Positions 28,373 through 37,392 are shown, numbered from the stretch's first letter. The stretch: DNA of 64,000 nt from Craterilacuibacter sinensis (GCF_009831765.1 NZ_WSSB01000009.1:1-64000), one strand, 5' to 3'. Numbers and translations are program-made. Notes: a model not told the origin generated them from the sequence alone.

Positions 28373-29470
28373 TCAGCGAGGATAGAGTGCACCCAACACC
28401 CGTGCACCGGTTGCGCCGGTCACCTCAGGCAGGCTGCTGTTTTGCCGGCATACCAGCTGCCTGGCCAGCCAGGCAAAGGCTGCAGCCTCCACCTGATGCA
28501 CAGGCAAACCCAGAGTAGCGGTGTCGCTAACTGACACAGCGGGCAACAAAACAACCAGTCGCTGACGTAAAACCCGGTTGAACGCACCGCCACCGCACAG
28601 ATAAAGTTCGCGGCTGGCAGGTGCATGCTTTAAACAGGCCTCTGCAATCGTAACCGCGGTCAGCTCCAGCAAGGTCGCTTGCACATCAACCGCAGGCGTG
28701 GGGTGCTTGGCCAGTAGCACATCCAGCCAGTCAAGATCAAACAGATCACGTCCGGTGCTTTTCGGAATGGGCGCTGCGAAATAGGGCTCTGCCAGCATCG
28801 CCGCCAGCAAGGCAGGGCTAACCTTGCCCTGTGCCGCCCAGGCGCCATCCTGATCGTAAGCAAGGCCTTGATGGCGGTGTATCCAGGCATCCATCAGCAT
28901 ATTGCCGGGGCCGCAATCAAAACCGACGACCGCTTCGCCCGGCGTCAAACGCGTCAAATTGCTGATGCCGCCAATATTGACAATGGCGCGTGCCTTATCG
29001 GCATCGGCAAACAGCTGCTGGTGAAAGGCGGGAACCAGAGGTGCCCCCTGGCCACCAGCCGCAATGTCGCGGCTGCGAAAATCACCGGCCACATCAATCC
29101 CGGTAAGCTCGGCCAGAAGGGCCAGATTGCCGATCTGCAGGGTATAACCGGCCTGCGGGGCATGGCGTATGGTCTGGCCATGGCAACCAATGGCACAAAT
29201 AGCATCCGGCGTCAGTTGCTGGGCCTTTAGCAAGCCATTCACAGCCTCCGCATAGTAGCCGGCCAGCACGCAGCCCAGCCGCGCAGCGCGATCCAGTTCG
29301 TTTGCGCCTGCAGGCTGCAAAGACAGGACTTGCGCCCTCACTTCAAGCGGATAAGGCAGGAAAAAATCCGCCTGTACCGCAAGCCCGCCCTCAGCATCGA
29401 AGGCTACCAGTACCGCATCTACACCATCCAGGCTGGTACCCGACATCAGACCGATAAAGCGTTCATTCAT
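28373..29470 (-). CDS. anmK: Anhydro-N-acetylmuramic acid kinase
   Basis: A 365-residue sugar kinase of the AnmK family, which phosphorylates and opens 1,6-anhydro-MurNAc from recycled peptidoglycan to give MurNAc-6-phosphate. It opens with the signature FIGLMSGTSLDGVDAVLVAF and has GCHGQTIRHAPQAGYTLQIG, NIGGISNLTRL and VGFDCGPGNMLMDAW, all typical. An AAGGAC ribosome site precedes the ATG. It is downstream of an M23 endopeptidase gene on the same strand (26-nt gap), which links both to cell-wall turnover. Confidence 0.95.
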   Translation of the reverse strand: MNERFIGLMSGTSLDGVDAVLVAFDAEGGLAVQADFFLPYPLEVRAQVLSLQPAGANELDRAARLGCVLAGYYAEAVNGLLKAQQLTPDAICAIGCHGQTIRHAPQAGYTLQIGNLALLAELTGIDVAGDFRSRDIAAGGQGAPLVPAFHQQLFADADKARAIVNIGGISNLTRLTPGEAVVGFDCGPGNMLMDAWIHRHQGLAYDQDGAWAAQGKVSPALLAAMLAEPYFAAPIPKSTGRDLFDLDWLDVLLAKHPTPAVDVQATLLELTAVTIAEACLKHAPASRELYLCGGGAFNRVLRQRLVVLLPAVSVSDTATLGLPVHQVEAAAFAWLARQLVCRQNSSLPEVTGATGARVLGALYPR

Positions 29471-29496
29471 ATACAGGCTTGTCCTTGACCTAGGGC

Positions 29497-30834
29497 TTAA
29501 TCAAGCTGGGCGACATTGACAGGCAAGCTGCGCAGCAGCTTGAGGTTCGCAGCCAGTTGGCTGCTGTCACGCTTAAATGTCTGACGCTGGGCCGCACTCA
29601 GGCCGCGGGCAGGCAAGGTGGTGGTGGACGGGTTGACGGTTTGCCCGGCGATCATCACTTCCATATGCAGGTGCGGGCCGGTTGAACGGCCGGTGCTGCC
29701 CACATAGCCGATCACATCGCCCGCCTTGATCTGCTGGCCAGCACGCAAGCCTTGGGCAAAGCGGCTCATATGGGCATATAGCGTGGTAATTTTCTGGCTG
29801 TGAGCCAGTTTGACTACATTGCCGTAACCACTTTGACGCTCGACGCTCAGCACACTTGCATCGGAAGGCGCATAGATAGGCGTGCCGCTGCCGGCTGCGT
29901 AATCGATACCCTTATGCATGCGCATGCGCTTGAGTATGGGGTGAAAGCGGAAACCATAGCCCGAGCTGATGCGGGCATTCTTGACTGCCTGTACTGAAAA
30001 GCCTTTTTTCAGGGGCAAGCCCTGCGCATCAAAATAGGCACCGGATTCATTATCGAAAGCAAAGTAGAAGGCCTGATGGCTGACGCCGCCCTTGATGATC
30101 TCGACTGCCTCGATATTGCCGGTAGAGATAGGCATGCCGTTAAACAACAAAGTCTGATACACCAGATTAATCTTGTCGTCGCGGCGCAAGGCATCAAGGT
30201 CGAACTGGTCGGCAAAAATGTCGGCCAGTTGTGCCCGAACCTCGACTGGCACGCCAGCCTGAGCCAGAGCGCCGGTAGCGCTGGTTCTGACCGAGGCTGA
30301 GCGTATGGTCTGTATCGTCTCGGTTGGCAGCGGGTCAGCGCTGGCCTGCCACACACCATTGATCTGCTCCAATAGCACCAGCACCTGCTCGCCGTTTTCA
30401 TCGTCATTCAAAAAGCGCAGGGTATAAAGATCGCCATTGTCGTTAGTCTGCACCGACAAGGTGGCGCCGGCTTTCAGCTTGAGCAAATCCTTGGACAGGG
30501 GGCTGGAGTAGAGGAATTTACGCGCTTCACCATCCTGAATACCCAAACGGCTCAGTACATGGCTCAAGGTGTCACCGCGTTGCATCTGGGCTTCACGCCA
30601 GTAGGGCGTCTTGTCTATGCTGGTGCGCTTGAACTCAGGCAAGCTTAAGCGCTCGCTAACCTGTTCAACGGTAATACTCTGTTCGGTGTTATTGCCTGGG
30701 CCTGCCGCAACGGCAACGGTGGTAACGATGCCAAATAGCGGTAACGCTGCTGCTGCCCCCATCCATGCCAATTTGTGGCTGATGAAAAAACGGGTCAATT
30801 TTTGCGGTAAAGCGCGCAGTTTGTGATAATCCAT
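29497..30834 (-). CDS. M23 family murein DD-endopeptidase (MepM-like)
   Basis: A 445-residue envelope protein. An N-terminal signal-anchor (WMGAAAALPLFGIVTTVAVA) leads to a LysM-like/OapA-type region (MQRGDTLSHVLSRLGIQDGE) and a C-terminal M23 metalloendopeptidase domain. The zinc ligands appear in RMHKGIDYAAGSGTPIYAPS and in TGPHLHMEVMIAGQTVNPS. It should cut peptidoglycan cross-links to allow wall growth. I chose the ATG giving MDYHKLRALPQ, as an upstream TTG would add only seven residues; GGAA lies about 10 nt before it. It precedes anmK, so the pair may be co-transcribed. Confidence 0.93.
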   Translation of the reverse strand: MDYHKLRALPQKLTRFFISHKLAWMGAAAALPLFGIVTTVAVAAGPGNNTEQSITVEQVSERLSLPEFKRTSIDKTPYWREAQMQRGDTLSHVLSRLGIQDGEARKFLYSSPLSKDLLKLKAGATLSVQTNDNGDLYTLRFLNDDENGEQVLVLLEQINGVWQASADPLPTETIQTIRSASVRTSATGALAQAGVPVEVRAQLADIFADQFDLDALRRDDKINLVYQTLLFNGMPISTGNIEAVEIIKGGVSHQAFYFAFDNESGAYFDAQGLPLKKGFSVQAVKNARISSGYGFRFHPILKRMRMHKGIDYAAGSGTPIYAPSDASVLSVERQSGYGNVVKLAHSQKITTLYAHMSRFAQGLRAGQQIKAGDVIGYVGSTGRSTGPHLHMEVMIAGQTVNPSTTTLPARGLSAAQRQTFKRDSSQLAANLKLLRSLPVNVAQLD

Positions 30835-31065
30835 GTCTTGCGTTCCGTGCGCCAAGCGCTGTCATCTCTGGCTGGCAGCCTGTCTTGAGGCTGCCTGCAC
30901 GTATCAAAGCGGGTCATGCTATCAAAAAAATAATTTATTCGAAAGCCTAATCCCTAGTTAAAACAATGGGATGGCGATTTTTCCTGTCCGAAGCAGGTTT
31001 TATTTACGTTCGAATTCCCTGCTTTTGTTAACTTATCCATCTTCGCCTGAATAGCCGATGACCTC

Positions 31066-32085
31066 ATGAAACTGACCCTGCTGATCCCTTCGCTATTTTG
31101 GCCAGACCGTCATGATGCGCTCGAAGTCCTGAGTGGCCTGAGTCTGCCTGCGCTATCTTCATTGCTTGGCGCATCCAGACGCACGGCAGCAAATAAGGCC
31201 CTCTCCAGCATTCAGGCCACGCGCGCCGGCCTGTCATCGCTCGCCCCGGCGCGCTGGCTGGCTGGTACTTATGGACTCGACTCGGCATCGGGGCACTGGC
31301 TGCTAGCCGACCCGGCGCATCTCAGGGCGAATCGCGACCGTGCCCATCTGGCTGATTCTGGCATCATGAATTTGACGCAAAACGAAGCCGATGCCTTATT
31401 AATCAGTTTGAATGCGCTACTGCAGGAAGACGGAATGCACCTCTACGCGCCCCATCCGGCGCGCTGGTTCCTGCAGATGCCGGTGCCTGCCGCTGCCTCA
31501 TTTACCCCTTTGCCGGATGCTGTCGGTGAAGATATCAATCGCCTGCTGCCTAGCGGCGAAAAAGGGCTGATCTGGTGCCGTTTATTGAATGAGTTGCAGA
31601 TGTTGCTGCATGCCCACCCGGTGAATGACGCACGCGAGGCACGGGGGGAGCCTGCGCTTAACAGCCTGTGGCTATGGGGCGAGGGCGATGATCAGGAGCC
31701 GGTGTTTAATAATCTTGACCAGTTGTTTAGCGATGACGTGTTGATGCAGGCCATGGCCAGCCATGCAGCCATGCCTTGCGATGCGGTGCCTTACAGCTGG
31801 TCGGCCCTGCTGGATGTGTGCACCAAGGATAGGGTTGAAGTCCATCTGGAGCGCCTGCTAGCGCCCGCCCGCTATCGCGACGCATGGGGGTGGCGCGAAG
31901 CCATGCAGCAACTTGAAGCCGACTGGTTTGCGCCGCTATGGGCCGCACTGCGCTCGGGGCAGCTGTCTGAACTCAGACTGATAACAGATGGCCCCAGTGG
32001 TTTCGAAGCGCATCTGAGCCGGGCCGACACCTGGAAATTCTGGCGCCGGCCATGTGCGTTAGAAAAACTTCTGAACGATAACTAA
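31066..32085 (+). CDS. RpfE-like conserved protein next to recJ
   Basis: A 339-residue protein of the uncharacterised RpfE-type family (a phosphoglycerate-mutase-related group in some databases). Conserved-looking stretches are LTLLIPSLFWPDRHDALEVL, PARWLAGTYGLDSASGHWLLADPAH (here split: PARWLAGTYGLDSAS, GHWLLADPAH) and LNSLWLWGEGDDQEP. It has no signal peptide or membrane segment and no recognisable catalytic motif. In Xanthomonas and many betaproteobacteria a member sits beside recJ, as here (19-nt gap). Its function is unknown. Assignment rests on gene neighbourhood and remembered family features. Confidence 0.7.
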   Translation: MKLTLLIPSLFWPDRHDALEVLSGLSLPALSSLLGASRRTAANKALSSIQATRAGLSSLAPARWLAGTYGLDSASGHWLLADPAHLRANRDRAHLADSGIMNLTQNEADALLISLNALLQEDGMHLYAPHPARWFLQMPVPAAASFTPLPDAVGEDINRLLPSGEKGLIWCRLLNELQMLLHAHPVNDAREARGEPALNSLWLWGEGDDQEPVFNNLDQLFSDDVLMQAMASHAAMPCDAVPYSWSALLDVCTKDRVEVHLERLLAPARYRDAWGWREAMQQLEADWFAPLWAALRSGQLSELRLITDGPSGFEAHLSRADTWKFWRRPCALEKLLNDN

Positions 32086-32104
32086 AGAGCAAACCAAGGC
32101 AAGC

Positions 32105-33787
32105 ATGTCGATCATTCTGACCCGTACGCCATCGCCGGAGGCGAGCAACACGCTAAGCGCCTCCGGCATACACCCCGTATTGTCACGCCTGTATGCCGCC
32201 CGTGGCATCAGCCAGCGCACGGAGCTGGATTACAGCCTGAAAGCCTTGTTGCCTTATCGACTGCTCAAGAATGTTGAAGCGATGGCCGAACGTCTGGCTA
32301 ATGCCATTTTGCGTAAAGAAAAGCTGCTGATTGTGGCCGATTACGATGCAGACGGCGCAACCGCCTGTGCCGTCGCCGTCAAGGGCTTGGCCGCACTGGG
32401 CGCGGTGGTCGATTTTATCGTTCCCAACCGCTTTGAGTATGGCTACGGGCTCTCGCCCGAGATTGTCGCGCTGGCCGCTCAGCTTGCGCCGGACATTATC
32501 ATCACGGTCGACAACGGCATCGCCAGCGTGGATGGGGTCAATGAAGCAAAAAAGCGCGGCATCGAAGTCCTAGTGACCGATCACCACCTGCCCGGCGATG
32601 CGCTGCCGGATGCGTTGATCGTTAACCCCAATCAACCGGGTTGCGAATTTCCATCCAAAAATCTGGCCGGCGTCGGGGTGATGTTTTATGTACTGATGGC
32701 GTTGCGTGCGCGCATGCGCGAGCGTGGCGATTTTACCGCGGGCAATGAACCTAATTTGGCCGAACTGCTCGACTATGTTGCCTTGGGCACGGTGTCCGAC
32801 GTGGTCAGACTGGATCAGAACAATCGCATTCTGGTCGAAAATGGCCTCAAGCGTATGCGGGCCGGGCGCATGGCGCCCGGCATTTCTGCCCTGTTTCGCG
32901 TGGCGGGGCGGGCATCACACAAGGCGACAACTTTCGATCTGGGCTTTACGCTGGGGCCACGGCTGAATGCCGCCGGCCGTCTGGATGATATGAGTGTCGG
33001 CATTGCCTGCCTCTTGTCTCCTGACGACGAGCAGGCTGCGCGCCTGGCTGGCGAGCTGGATCATTTGAACCGAGAACGGCGCACGATAGAAGCGGGCATG
33101 CAGGAAGAGGCACTGGCCGGCCTGTCTGCCATCGACCCGGCAGATCGCTACACCTTGGCCTTATATCGTGATGACTGGCATCAGGGTGTAGTCGGCATTG
33201 TAGCTTCGCGACTGAAAGAACGTTTTCACCGGCCTACCATTGTATTTGCCCCCGGTGACGCGGGCCAGATCAAGGGTTCAGGGCGCTCCATTGCCGGCTT
33301 TCACTTGCGCGATGCGCTGGATCTGGTATTCAAACGCCACCCGGGCTTGATCCTCAAGTTTGGCGGTCACGCCATGGCGGCAGGGCTGACCCTGGACGAG
33401 GCGAGGCTGGATGAGTTTGCTCAGGCCTTCGAAACCGTGGCGCATGAATTGCTGGAAGCCTCCCAGCTGACACGCCAGATTGAAACCGATGGCAGCTTGC
33501 CGCTGGACTGTCTGGATCTGGATTTTGCCGAGCAATTGGGTGCGCTGGTGTGGGGGCAGGGCTTTCCCGCGCCGGCGTTTTGCGACCGGTTTCGGGTGCT
33601 GAGCCAGCGTGTACTGGGTGGAAAGCACCTGAAACTCAGGCTATGGAAAGAGGGCACCGAATTCGACGCCATGTATTTCAATCACGCCGACTGGCTGGCC
33701 GATGAGATCGAGGCCGTGTACCAGATTGTGGCGAATGAGTGGCAAGGGCGGAAAGAACTGCAGATTTACTTGCAGCATATCGCCTGA
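32105..33787 (+). CDS. recJ: Single-stranded-DNA-specific exonuclease RecJ
   Basis: A 560-residue RecJ, a 5'-3' exonuclease on single-stranded DNA used in mismatch and recombinational repair. The DHH-family motifs are clear: VADYDADGATACAV, VTVDNGIASVDGV-like (read here as IITVDNGIASVDG), LVTDHHLPGDALPDA, and GGHAMAAGLTLDEARLDEF in the DHHA1 domain. Length is as expected. It begins 19 nt after the rpfE-like gene and ends 3 nt before the convergent ClpP-like gene, with no terminator visible between. Confidence 0.95.
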   Translation: MSIILTRTPSPEASNTLSASGIHPVLSRLYAARGISQRTELDYSLKALLPYRLLKNVEAMAERLANAILRKEKLLIVADYDADGATACAVAVKGLAALGAVVDFIVPNRFEYGYGLSPEIVALAAQLAPDIIITVDNGIASVDGVNEAKKRGIEVLVTDHHLPGDALPDALIVNPNQPGCEFPSKNLAGVGVMFYVLMALRARMRERGDFTAGNEPNLAELLDYVALGTVSDVVRLDQNNRILVENGLKRMRAGRMAPGISALFRVAGRASHKATTFDLGFTLGPRLNAAGRLDDMSVGIACLLSPDDEQAARLAGELDHLNRERRTIEAGMQEEALAGLSAIDPADRYTLALYRDDWHQGVVGIVASRLKERFHRPTIVFAPGDAGQIKGSGRSIAGFHLRDALDLVFKRHPGLILKFGGHAMAAGLTLDEARLDEFAQAFETVAHELLEASQLTRQIETDGSLPLDCLDLDFAEQLGALVWGQGFPAPAFCDRFRVLSQRVLGGKHLKLRLWKEGTEFDAMYFNHADWLADEIEAVYQIVANEWQGRKELQIYLQHIA

Positions 33788-33790
33788 GGG

Positions 33791-34429
33791 TCAATCACTG
33801 GGCAAGGCTTTACGTGCCTTGCCCTTGGGGCTGGTCTGCTTGTCATTCTGGTTCATCCGGTTCAGGCGGCGCCTGATTTCATCCGACTCCATCCAGATAT
33901 CCTCACCGCGCAAAATGCGCGACAACTCGCTCACTGTCAAAAAAGGCTTGCAGATATTCTGCATGACCTTCTCGAACCATTTGCCGATGGCAAACACCTG
34001 CGCTTGCTGCTCGTTGCCTTTGCCGATCAAGGCTGAGGTGTAGTTGTGAAACATCAGCTGGCAGTTGTCGTGCACGATCAATTCGTCGCCGACCAGAAAC
34101 AGGAGTGCGCCCATCGAATAGGCACGCGCCTCCAGGATAGTGACCACACGCGCACGCGTCGCCAGCAGATTGTTGATGATCTGCAAACCAGTATCAAAGT
34201 CTCCACCCGGCGTGTTCAGATGCAAGAAGATCACATCGTTCTCGGTGGCGGTTCTCAATGCGTAAAACATTTCGCTGTAATGGCAAGGCTCTACGATTTC
34301 GCCTGACAGGTAGTAGGATATTTGCCGCAGCGTAATCTGGCTTTCGAAGCGCTGGTAGGCGACCACCGCGGATGTATCCGGTTCGTCTTCCGTGTTTTCA
34401 GGAAGGGGGGGGCTGTGTTTTTTTGGCAT
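33791..34429 (-). CDS. ClpP-like serine protease
   Basis: A 212-residue member of the ClpP/crotonase-like serine protease fold. FLHLNTPGGDFDTGLQIINN matches the ClpP substrate strand, the nucleophile Ser is likely in EARAYSMGALLFLVGDE, and the His lies in DNCQLMFHNYTSA. The N-terminus is charged and extended, and the C-terminus ends in basic residues. It is shorter in similarity to housekeeping ClpP than to phage-type and stand-alone ClpP-like proteins, so a role other than the main ClpXP protease is likely. CGGAG precedes the start. It is convergent with recJ and divergent from the cold-shock gene. Confidence 0.8.
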   Translation of the reverse strand: MPKKHSPPLPENTEDEPDTSAVVAYQRFESQITLRQISYYLSGEIVEPCHYSEMFYALRTATENDVIFLHLNTPGGDFDTGLQIINNLLATRARVVTILEARAYSMGALLFLVGDELIVHDNCQLMFHNYTSALIGKGNEQQAQVFAIGKWFEKVMQNICKPFLTVSELSRILRGEDIWMESDEIRRRLNRMNQNDKQTSPKGKARKALPSD

Positions 34430-34595
34430 AACACACTCCGGAAAAGTCGGACGCCAAGTCCATAAAGCGTAGCGACGGGTTCATCTTTACGCCAGCTTGC
34501 AGCTACGCCAGAGCCGTCTTTAAACGACATGCTGGCAAGTGAGCTGTTTTTAGCATGCTATGTGAGCGGCTGCACAATCCGCTCGATAAAAAAGC

Positions 34596-34624
34596 TTGAC
34601 CAGGCAGAGTGTGTGCCGTATAAA
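34596..34624 (+). promoter_or_regulatory. Sigma70 promoter of the cold-shock gene
   Basis: TTGACC (34596-34601) and TATAAA (34619-34624) are separated by exactly 17 nt. Transcription should begin near 34631 and give a leader of about 118 nt before the csp start. Long structured leaders are typical of cold-shock genes. The rest of the 34430-34748 gap shows no other clear signal. Confidence 0.8.
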
Positions 34625-34748
34625 CGCCGCTGCAGGATTTTCAAGCAGCAGAACCATAGCGACATCGTAATGTTCCATGCTCTATTCCTTGATCGTCATG
34701 CATAGGGGCAATCGCCCGCTTTTTTAAAAAATCTTAAAGGAATTCATT

Positions 34749-34952
34749 ATGGAAACCGGTACCGTTAAGTGGTTCAACGACGCTAAAGGCTTTGGCTTCA
34801 TCACTCCTGATGCAGGCGGCAACGATCTGTTCGCCCACTTCTCCGAAATTCGTGCCAGCGGCTTCAAGTCTCTGCAAGAAGGCCAGAAAGTAAGCTACGA
34901 GTCCGGCATGGGCCAAAAAGGCCCACAGGCAACCAACATCCAGCCGCTGTAA
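34749..34952 (+). CDS. Cold-shock protein (CspA family)
   Basis: A 67-residue single cold-shock domain. Both RNA-binding motifs are present: KGFGFITPD and DLFAHFSEI, in the expected order, after the opening GTVKWFNDA. It should bind single-stranded RNA/DNA and melt secondary structure. A strong AAAGGA ribosome site precedes the ATG, a good sigma70 promoter lies 125 nt upstream, and a strong terminator follows the stop. Whether it is cold-induced or constitutive cannot be read from the sequence. Confidence 0.96.
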   Translation: METGTVKWFNDAKGFGFITPDAGGNDLFAHFSEIRASGFKSLQEGQKVSYESGMGQKGPQATNIQPL

Positions 34953-34972
34953 TTCAGCCCTGCTTGTTGCCT

Positions 34973-35000
34973 AAAAAGCCCCGCCTTGCGGGGCTTTTTT
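34973..35000 (+). terminator. Intrinsic terminator of the cold-shock gene
   Basis: AAAAAGCCCCGC and GCGGGGCTTTTTT form a strong stem with a 3-nt loop and a run of six T residues, about 20 nt after the csp stop. The remaining stretch to 35194 shows no clear feature. Confidence 0.95.
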
Positions 35001-35194
35001 ACGTCTGTTCTTTGTGTTTTTGGTCGAATTATTTATTACAAACCCACACAAAATATCCATTTGTTTTTACAATCGGTGCTTAACTGCGGACGTGGGCAAC
35101 AGACCCGCATATGAATAGCTGAAAGACGTCGCGTGAGCATCAAGCAAAGCCAGAGCCCTGTCCGTTTAACATTTCCGGCAGGGTACGCATTCTT

Positions 35195-35704
35195 ATGAAG
35201 GTCGGAACACATATTGCCGCCGGCGCCTGTAGTGGCGTAGGTGCGGCCTTGTTATTGAAGTCACCACTGACTGCCACCATGCTATTGCTGGTGGGCGGCA
35301 TGTTAGGCTCTTTATTGCCGGATATTGATCACCCGCAAAGCTGGTTGGGGCGGCGTTTACGCCTGATTTCCACCCCCATTTCCATGGTCTTCGGACACCG
35401 GGGCATCACCCATAGCCTGCTGGCGCTGGCCGGTGTTTTCTATCTCAGTGTAATGTGCCTGAATGCCGATGGCCCTTACCATGACTTATGGATGCCTTTG
35501 GCTTTAGGCTTATGCGTGGGCTATGCCTCGCATATTATCGGTGACTGGTTGACGCCCTACGGCGTACCCTTGCTCTGGCCAATCAAACACCGCTTCCGAG
35601 CGCCGGTCACTTTTTTCAATGGCAAATTCATCGAGAAAGTCATGATGACCGGGCTGTGGTTTGGCGCGGGCTTTCTTATGGCAAAATCGACCGGTTCGTT
35701 CTGA
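35195..35704 (+). CDS. DUF457 family membrane protein (YdjM-like metal-dependent hydrolase)
   Basis: A 169-residue membrane protein. It shows MLGSLLPDIDHPQSWLGRRL followed by VFGHRGITHSLLALAG, the His/Asp motifs of the YdjM/DUF457 group, and later SHIIGDWLTPYGVPLLWPIK with further His and Asp residues. Several hydrophobic stretches (for example AAGACSGVGAALLLK and LALAGVFYLSVMCL) suggest four helices. Members are often called inner-membrane metal-dependent hydrolases, but enzymatic activity is not proven for most. It lies 6 nt before an RluA-type gene and is probably co-transcribed with it. Confidence 0.88.
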   Translation: MKVGTHIAAGACSGVGAALLLKSPLTATMLLLVGGMLGSLLPDIDHPQSWLGRRLRLISTPISMVFGHRGITHSLLALAGVFYLSVMCLNADGPYHDLWMPLALGLCVGYASHIIGDWLTPYGVPLLWPIKHRFRAPVTFFNGKFIEKVMMTGLWFGAGFLMAKSTGSF

Positions 35705-35710
35705 GAGTTA

Positions 35711-36628
35711 ATGATGAGCCAGCGCACAGCCCCCATTCCTGCACGCCATGGCGTCACCCCCAGTTTTCTGCAACTGCCCGCAGGCGACTGGCCCGATTTA
35801 TTCAGCTTTCTGCTTGAGCGCTTTGCACATATTCCCGCCAAGACATGGCGTTCACGCCTGGAGAAGGGCGAGGTATTTGACCATCTGGGCCGGCCGCATT
35901 CCCTTGCCAGCCCTTATCCGGCCAATCGCCGCATCTGGTATTACCGCGAAACCGAACAGGAAGTGATCGTGCCATTCGAGGCAGACATTCTCTACCGCGA
36001 TACACGCCTGGTCGTGGCGGACAAACCGCACTTCTTGGCCTGCATCCCGGGTGGACGCCATGTCCAGCAAACCCTGCTGACCCGCCTGCGTAGCCAGCTG
36101 GATCTGCCTGCGCTCACACCCATCCACCGCCTGGACAGGGAAACCGCCGGCGTCATGCTGTTTTGCGTCGATCCGGCCTGCCGCGCTGGCTACCAGATGC
36201 TATTCCAGAGCCGCCAGGTACAGAAGGAATACGAAGCCATTGCCCGCTTTGATCAAAGCCTCGTTTTGCCGCGCATCCATCAAAGCCTGTTGCGTGAAGA
36301 GCCCGGTAGGTTTGTCATGCGCGAGATAGCGGGCACACCCAATAGTGAAACCCGTATTGAACTTCTGGCGCAGCGTGGTCATTGGGGACGCTACCGCTTG
36401 CTGCCACACACCGGGCGCAAGCACCAGTTGCGCGCGCACTTAGCAGCGCTGGGCATTCCCATACTCAACGACCCGTGGTATCCCCGCTTGCTGGGCGACA
36501 AGGCAGCAGACGATTTTTCTGCACCCTTGCAGCTTTTGGCTCGCGCCATTAGTTTTACGGACCCCTATAGCGGCAAGACTCAACGCTTCACCAGTGCACG
36601 CAGGCTTGACTGGCCGGATGCCGACTAA
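35711..36628 (+). CDS. RluA-family RNA pseudouridine synthase
   Basis: A 305-residue pseudouridine synthase. The catalytic motif IHRLDRETAGVMLF has the essential Asp at about 140, and YEAIARFD, LLPHTGRKHQLRAHLAALGI and LNDPWYPRLLGD match the RluA C-terminal core. The N-terminal 70 residues look S4-like (TWRSRLEKGEVFDHLGRP). It should modify uridine in rRNA or tRNA; the exact target is not readable. ATG ATG at the start leaves two possible first codons. It follows the DUF457 gene closely and precedes a ferredoxin gene by 19 nt, suggesting an operon. Confidence 0.92.
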   Translation: MMSQRTAPIPARHGVTPSFLQLPAGDWPDLFSFLLERFAHIPAKTWRSRLEKGEVFDHLGRPHSLASPYPANRRIWYYRETEQEVIVPFEADILYRDTRLVVADKPHFLACIPGGRHVQQTLLTRLRSQLDLPALTPIHRLDRETAGVMLFCVDPACRAGYQMLFQSRQVQKEYEAIARFDQSLVLPRIHQSLLREEPGRFVMREIAGTPNSETRIELLAQRGHWGRYRLLPHTGRKHQLRAHLAALGIPILNDPWYPRLLGDKAADDFSAPLQLLARAISFTDPYSGKTQRFTSARRLDWPDAD

Positions 36629-36647
36629 GCGGTCAAAGGGGAAATAT

Positions 36648-36986
36648 ATGGTTCGCTTACGCTTTTTCCGCACCCCGCAAGACGAGGCATTCGCCTGTGT
36701 GGAGGCAGAGCAGGGAACCTTGCTACTGGACGTGGCTCGTGCCCACGGCTTGCCGCTGCACTGGCGCTGCGGTCAGGGCACTTGCGGCACCTGCCGCATT
36801 TTACTGGTGCATGCAAAGCAGCCGGCGCTTTTCACGCCCAGCGCACGCGAGCGCAATGTGCTTAAACGCTTTGGCTTTGCGGCAAGCACCGAGCCTGTCT
36901 GGCCGGATAGGCCAGACACCTGGCGACTGGCTTGCCATGTGTCGGTTGGCAGCGAAGACCTGGATATACATTTGCCCGAAGCCTGA
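36648..36986 (+). CDS. 2Fe-2S ferredoxin
   Basis: A 112-residue ferredoxin of the plant/adrenodoxin-like beta-grasp type. Three cluster Cys lie in HWRCGQGTCGTCRILL and the fourth in RLACHVSVGSEDL, the expected spacing. It should carry single electrons for an unidentified reductase or oxygenase; none is adjacent. The ATG giving MVRLRFFRTPQDE was chosen because AAGGGG precedes it; the longer reading overlaps the previous gene. Confidence 0.93.
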   Translation: MVRLRFFRTPQDEAFACVEAEQGTLLLDVARAHGLPLHWRCGQGTCGTCRILLVHAKQPALFTPSARERNVLKRFGFAASTEPVWPDRPDTWRLACHVSVGSEDLDIHLPEA

Positions 36987-37035
36987 GGTTTGTTCGCTCT
37001 CAGACAAGCACCCCGTCACGTCTGAATCAAGCCCT

Positions 37036-37260
37036 CTAAAGATAGGAAGAACCATTACGGTCAAACTTGCTGGCAGCTTCGGCATAACACAGCGCCAGCG
37101 AGAACATCAGCAGGGTGCCGGCGATAATCAACAACAGGCTGGAAGGCCCTAATGCGACGCAGGCTGCACCTGGCAACAGAAAGATGCCCGAACCTATGGT
37201 GGTATTCAGCCCCAGCAGAAAAATGGACAAGCGAATTTCGCGGTAGACGTAGCCGGCACG
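37036..37260 (-). pseudogene. Truncated amino acid permease (APC family) remnant
   Basis: On the minus strand this region encodes REIRLSIFLLGLNTTIGSGI followed by FLLPGAACVALGPSSLLL and CYAEAASKFDRNGSSYL, which is the first part of an APC-superfamily amino acid permease. The frame stops there, after roughly 75 of about 450 residues, and nothing downstream continues it. The upstream residues (PFRFAPCCARLL) do not look native. I read it as a decayed gene stump between the ferredoxin and HdeA-like genes. Confidence 0.75.
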
Positions 37261-37358
37261 CTCATCGGATGGGCCGACACAAAATAGAAAACATAAAAGG
37301 CGAGCACAGCATGGCGCGAATCTGAATGGCAAGGCTGCGCATTTCGTCGCCCCCTAAA

Positions 37359-37392
37359 GTTTAAAGAGCCGGACACCGCCGGCTCTTTAAAC
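37359..37392. terminator. Bidirectional terminator hairpin
   Basis: A perfect 14-bp stem (GTTTAAAGAGCCGG with its complement) around a 6-nt loop lies 3 nt beyond the HdeA-like stop. The stem ends in A/T runs on both sides, so it can act in either direction; the HdeA-like gene on the minus strand is its obvious client. Confidence 0.85.
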
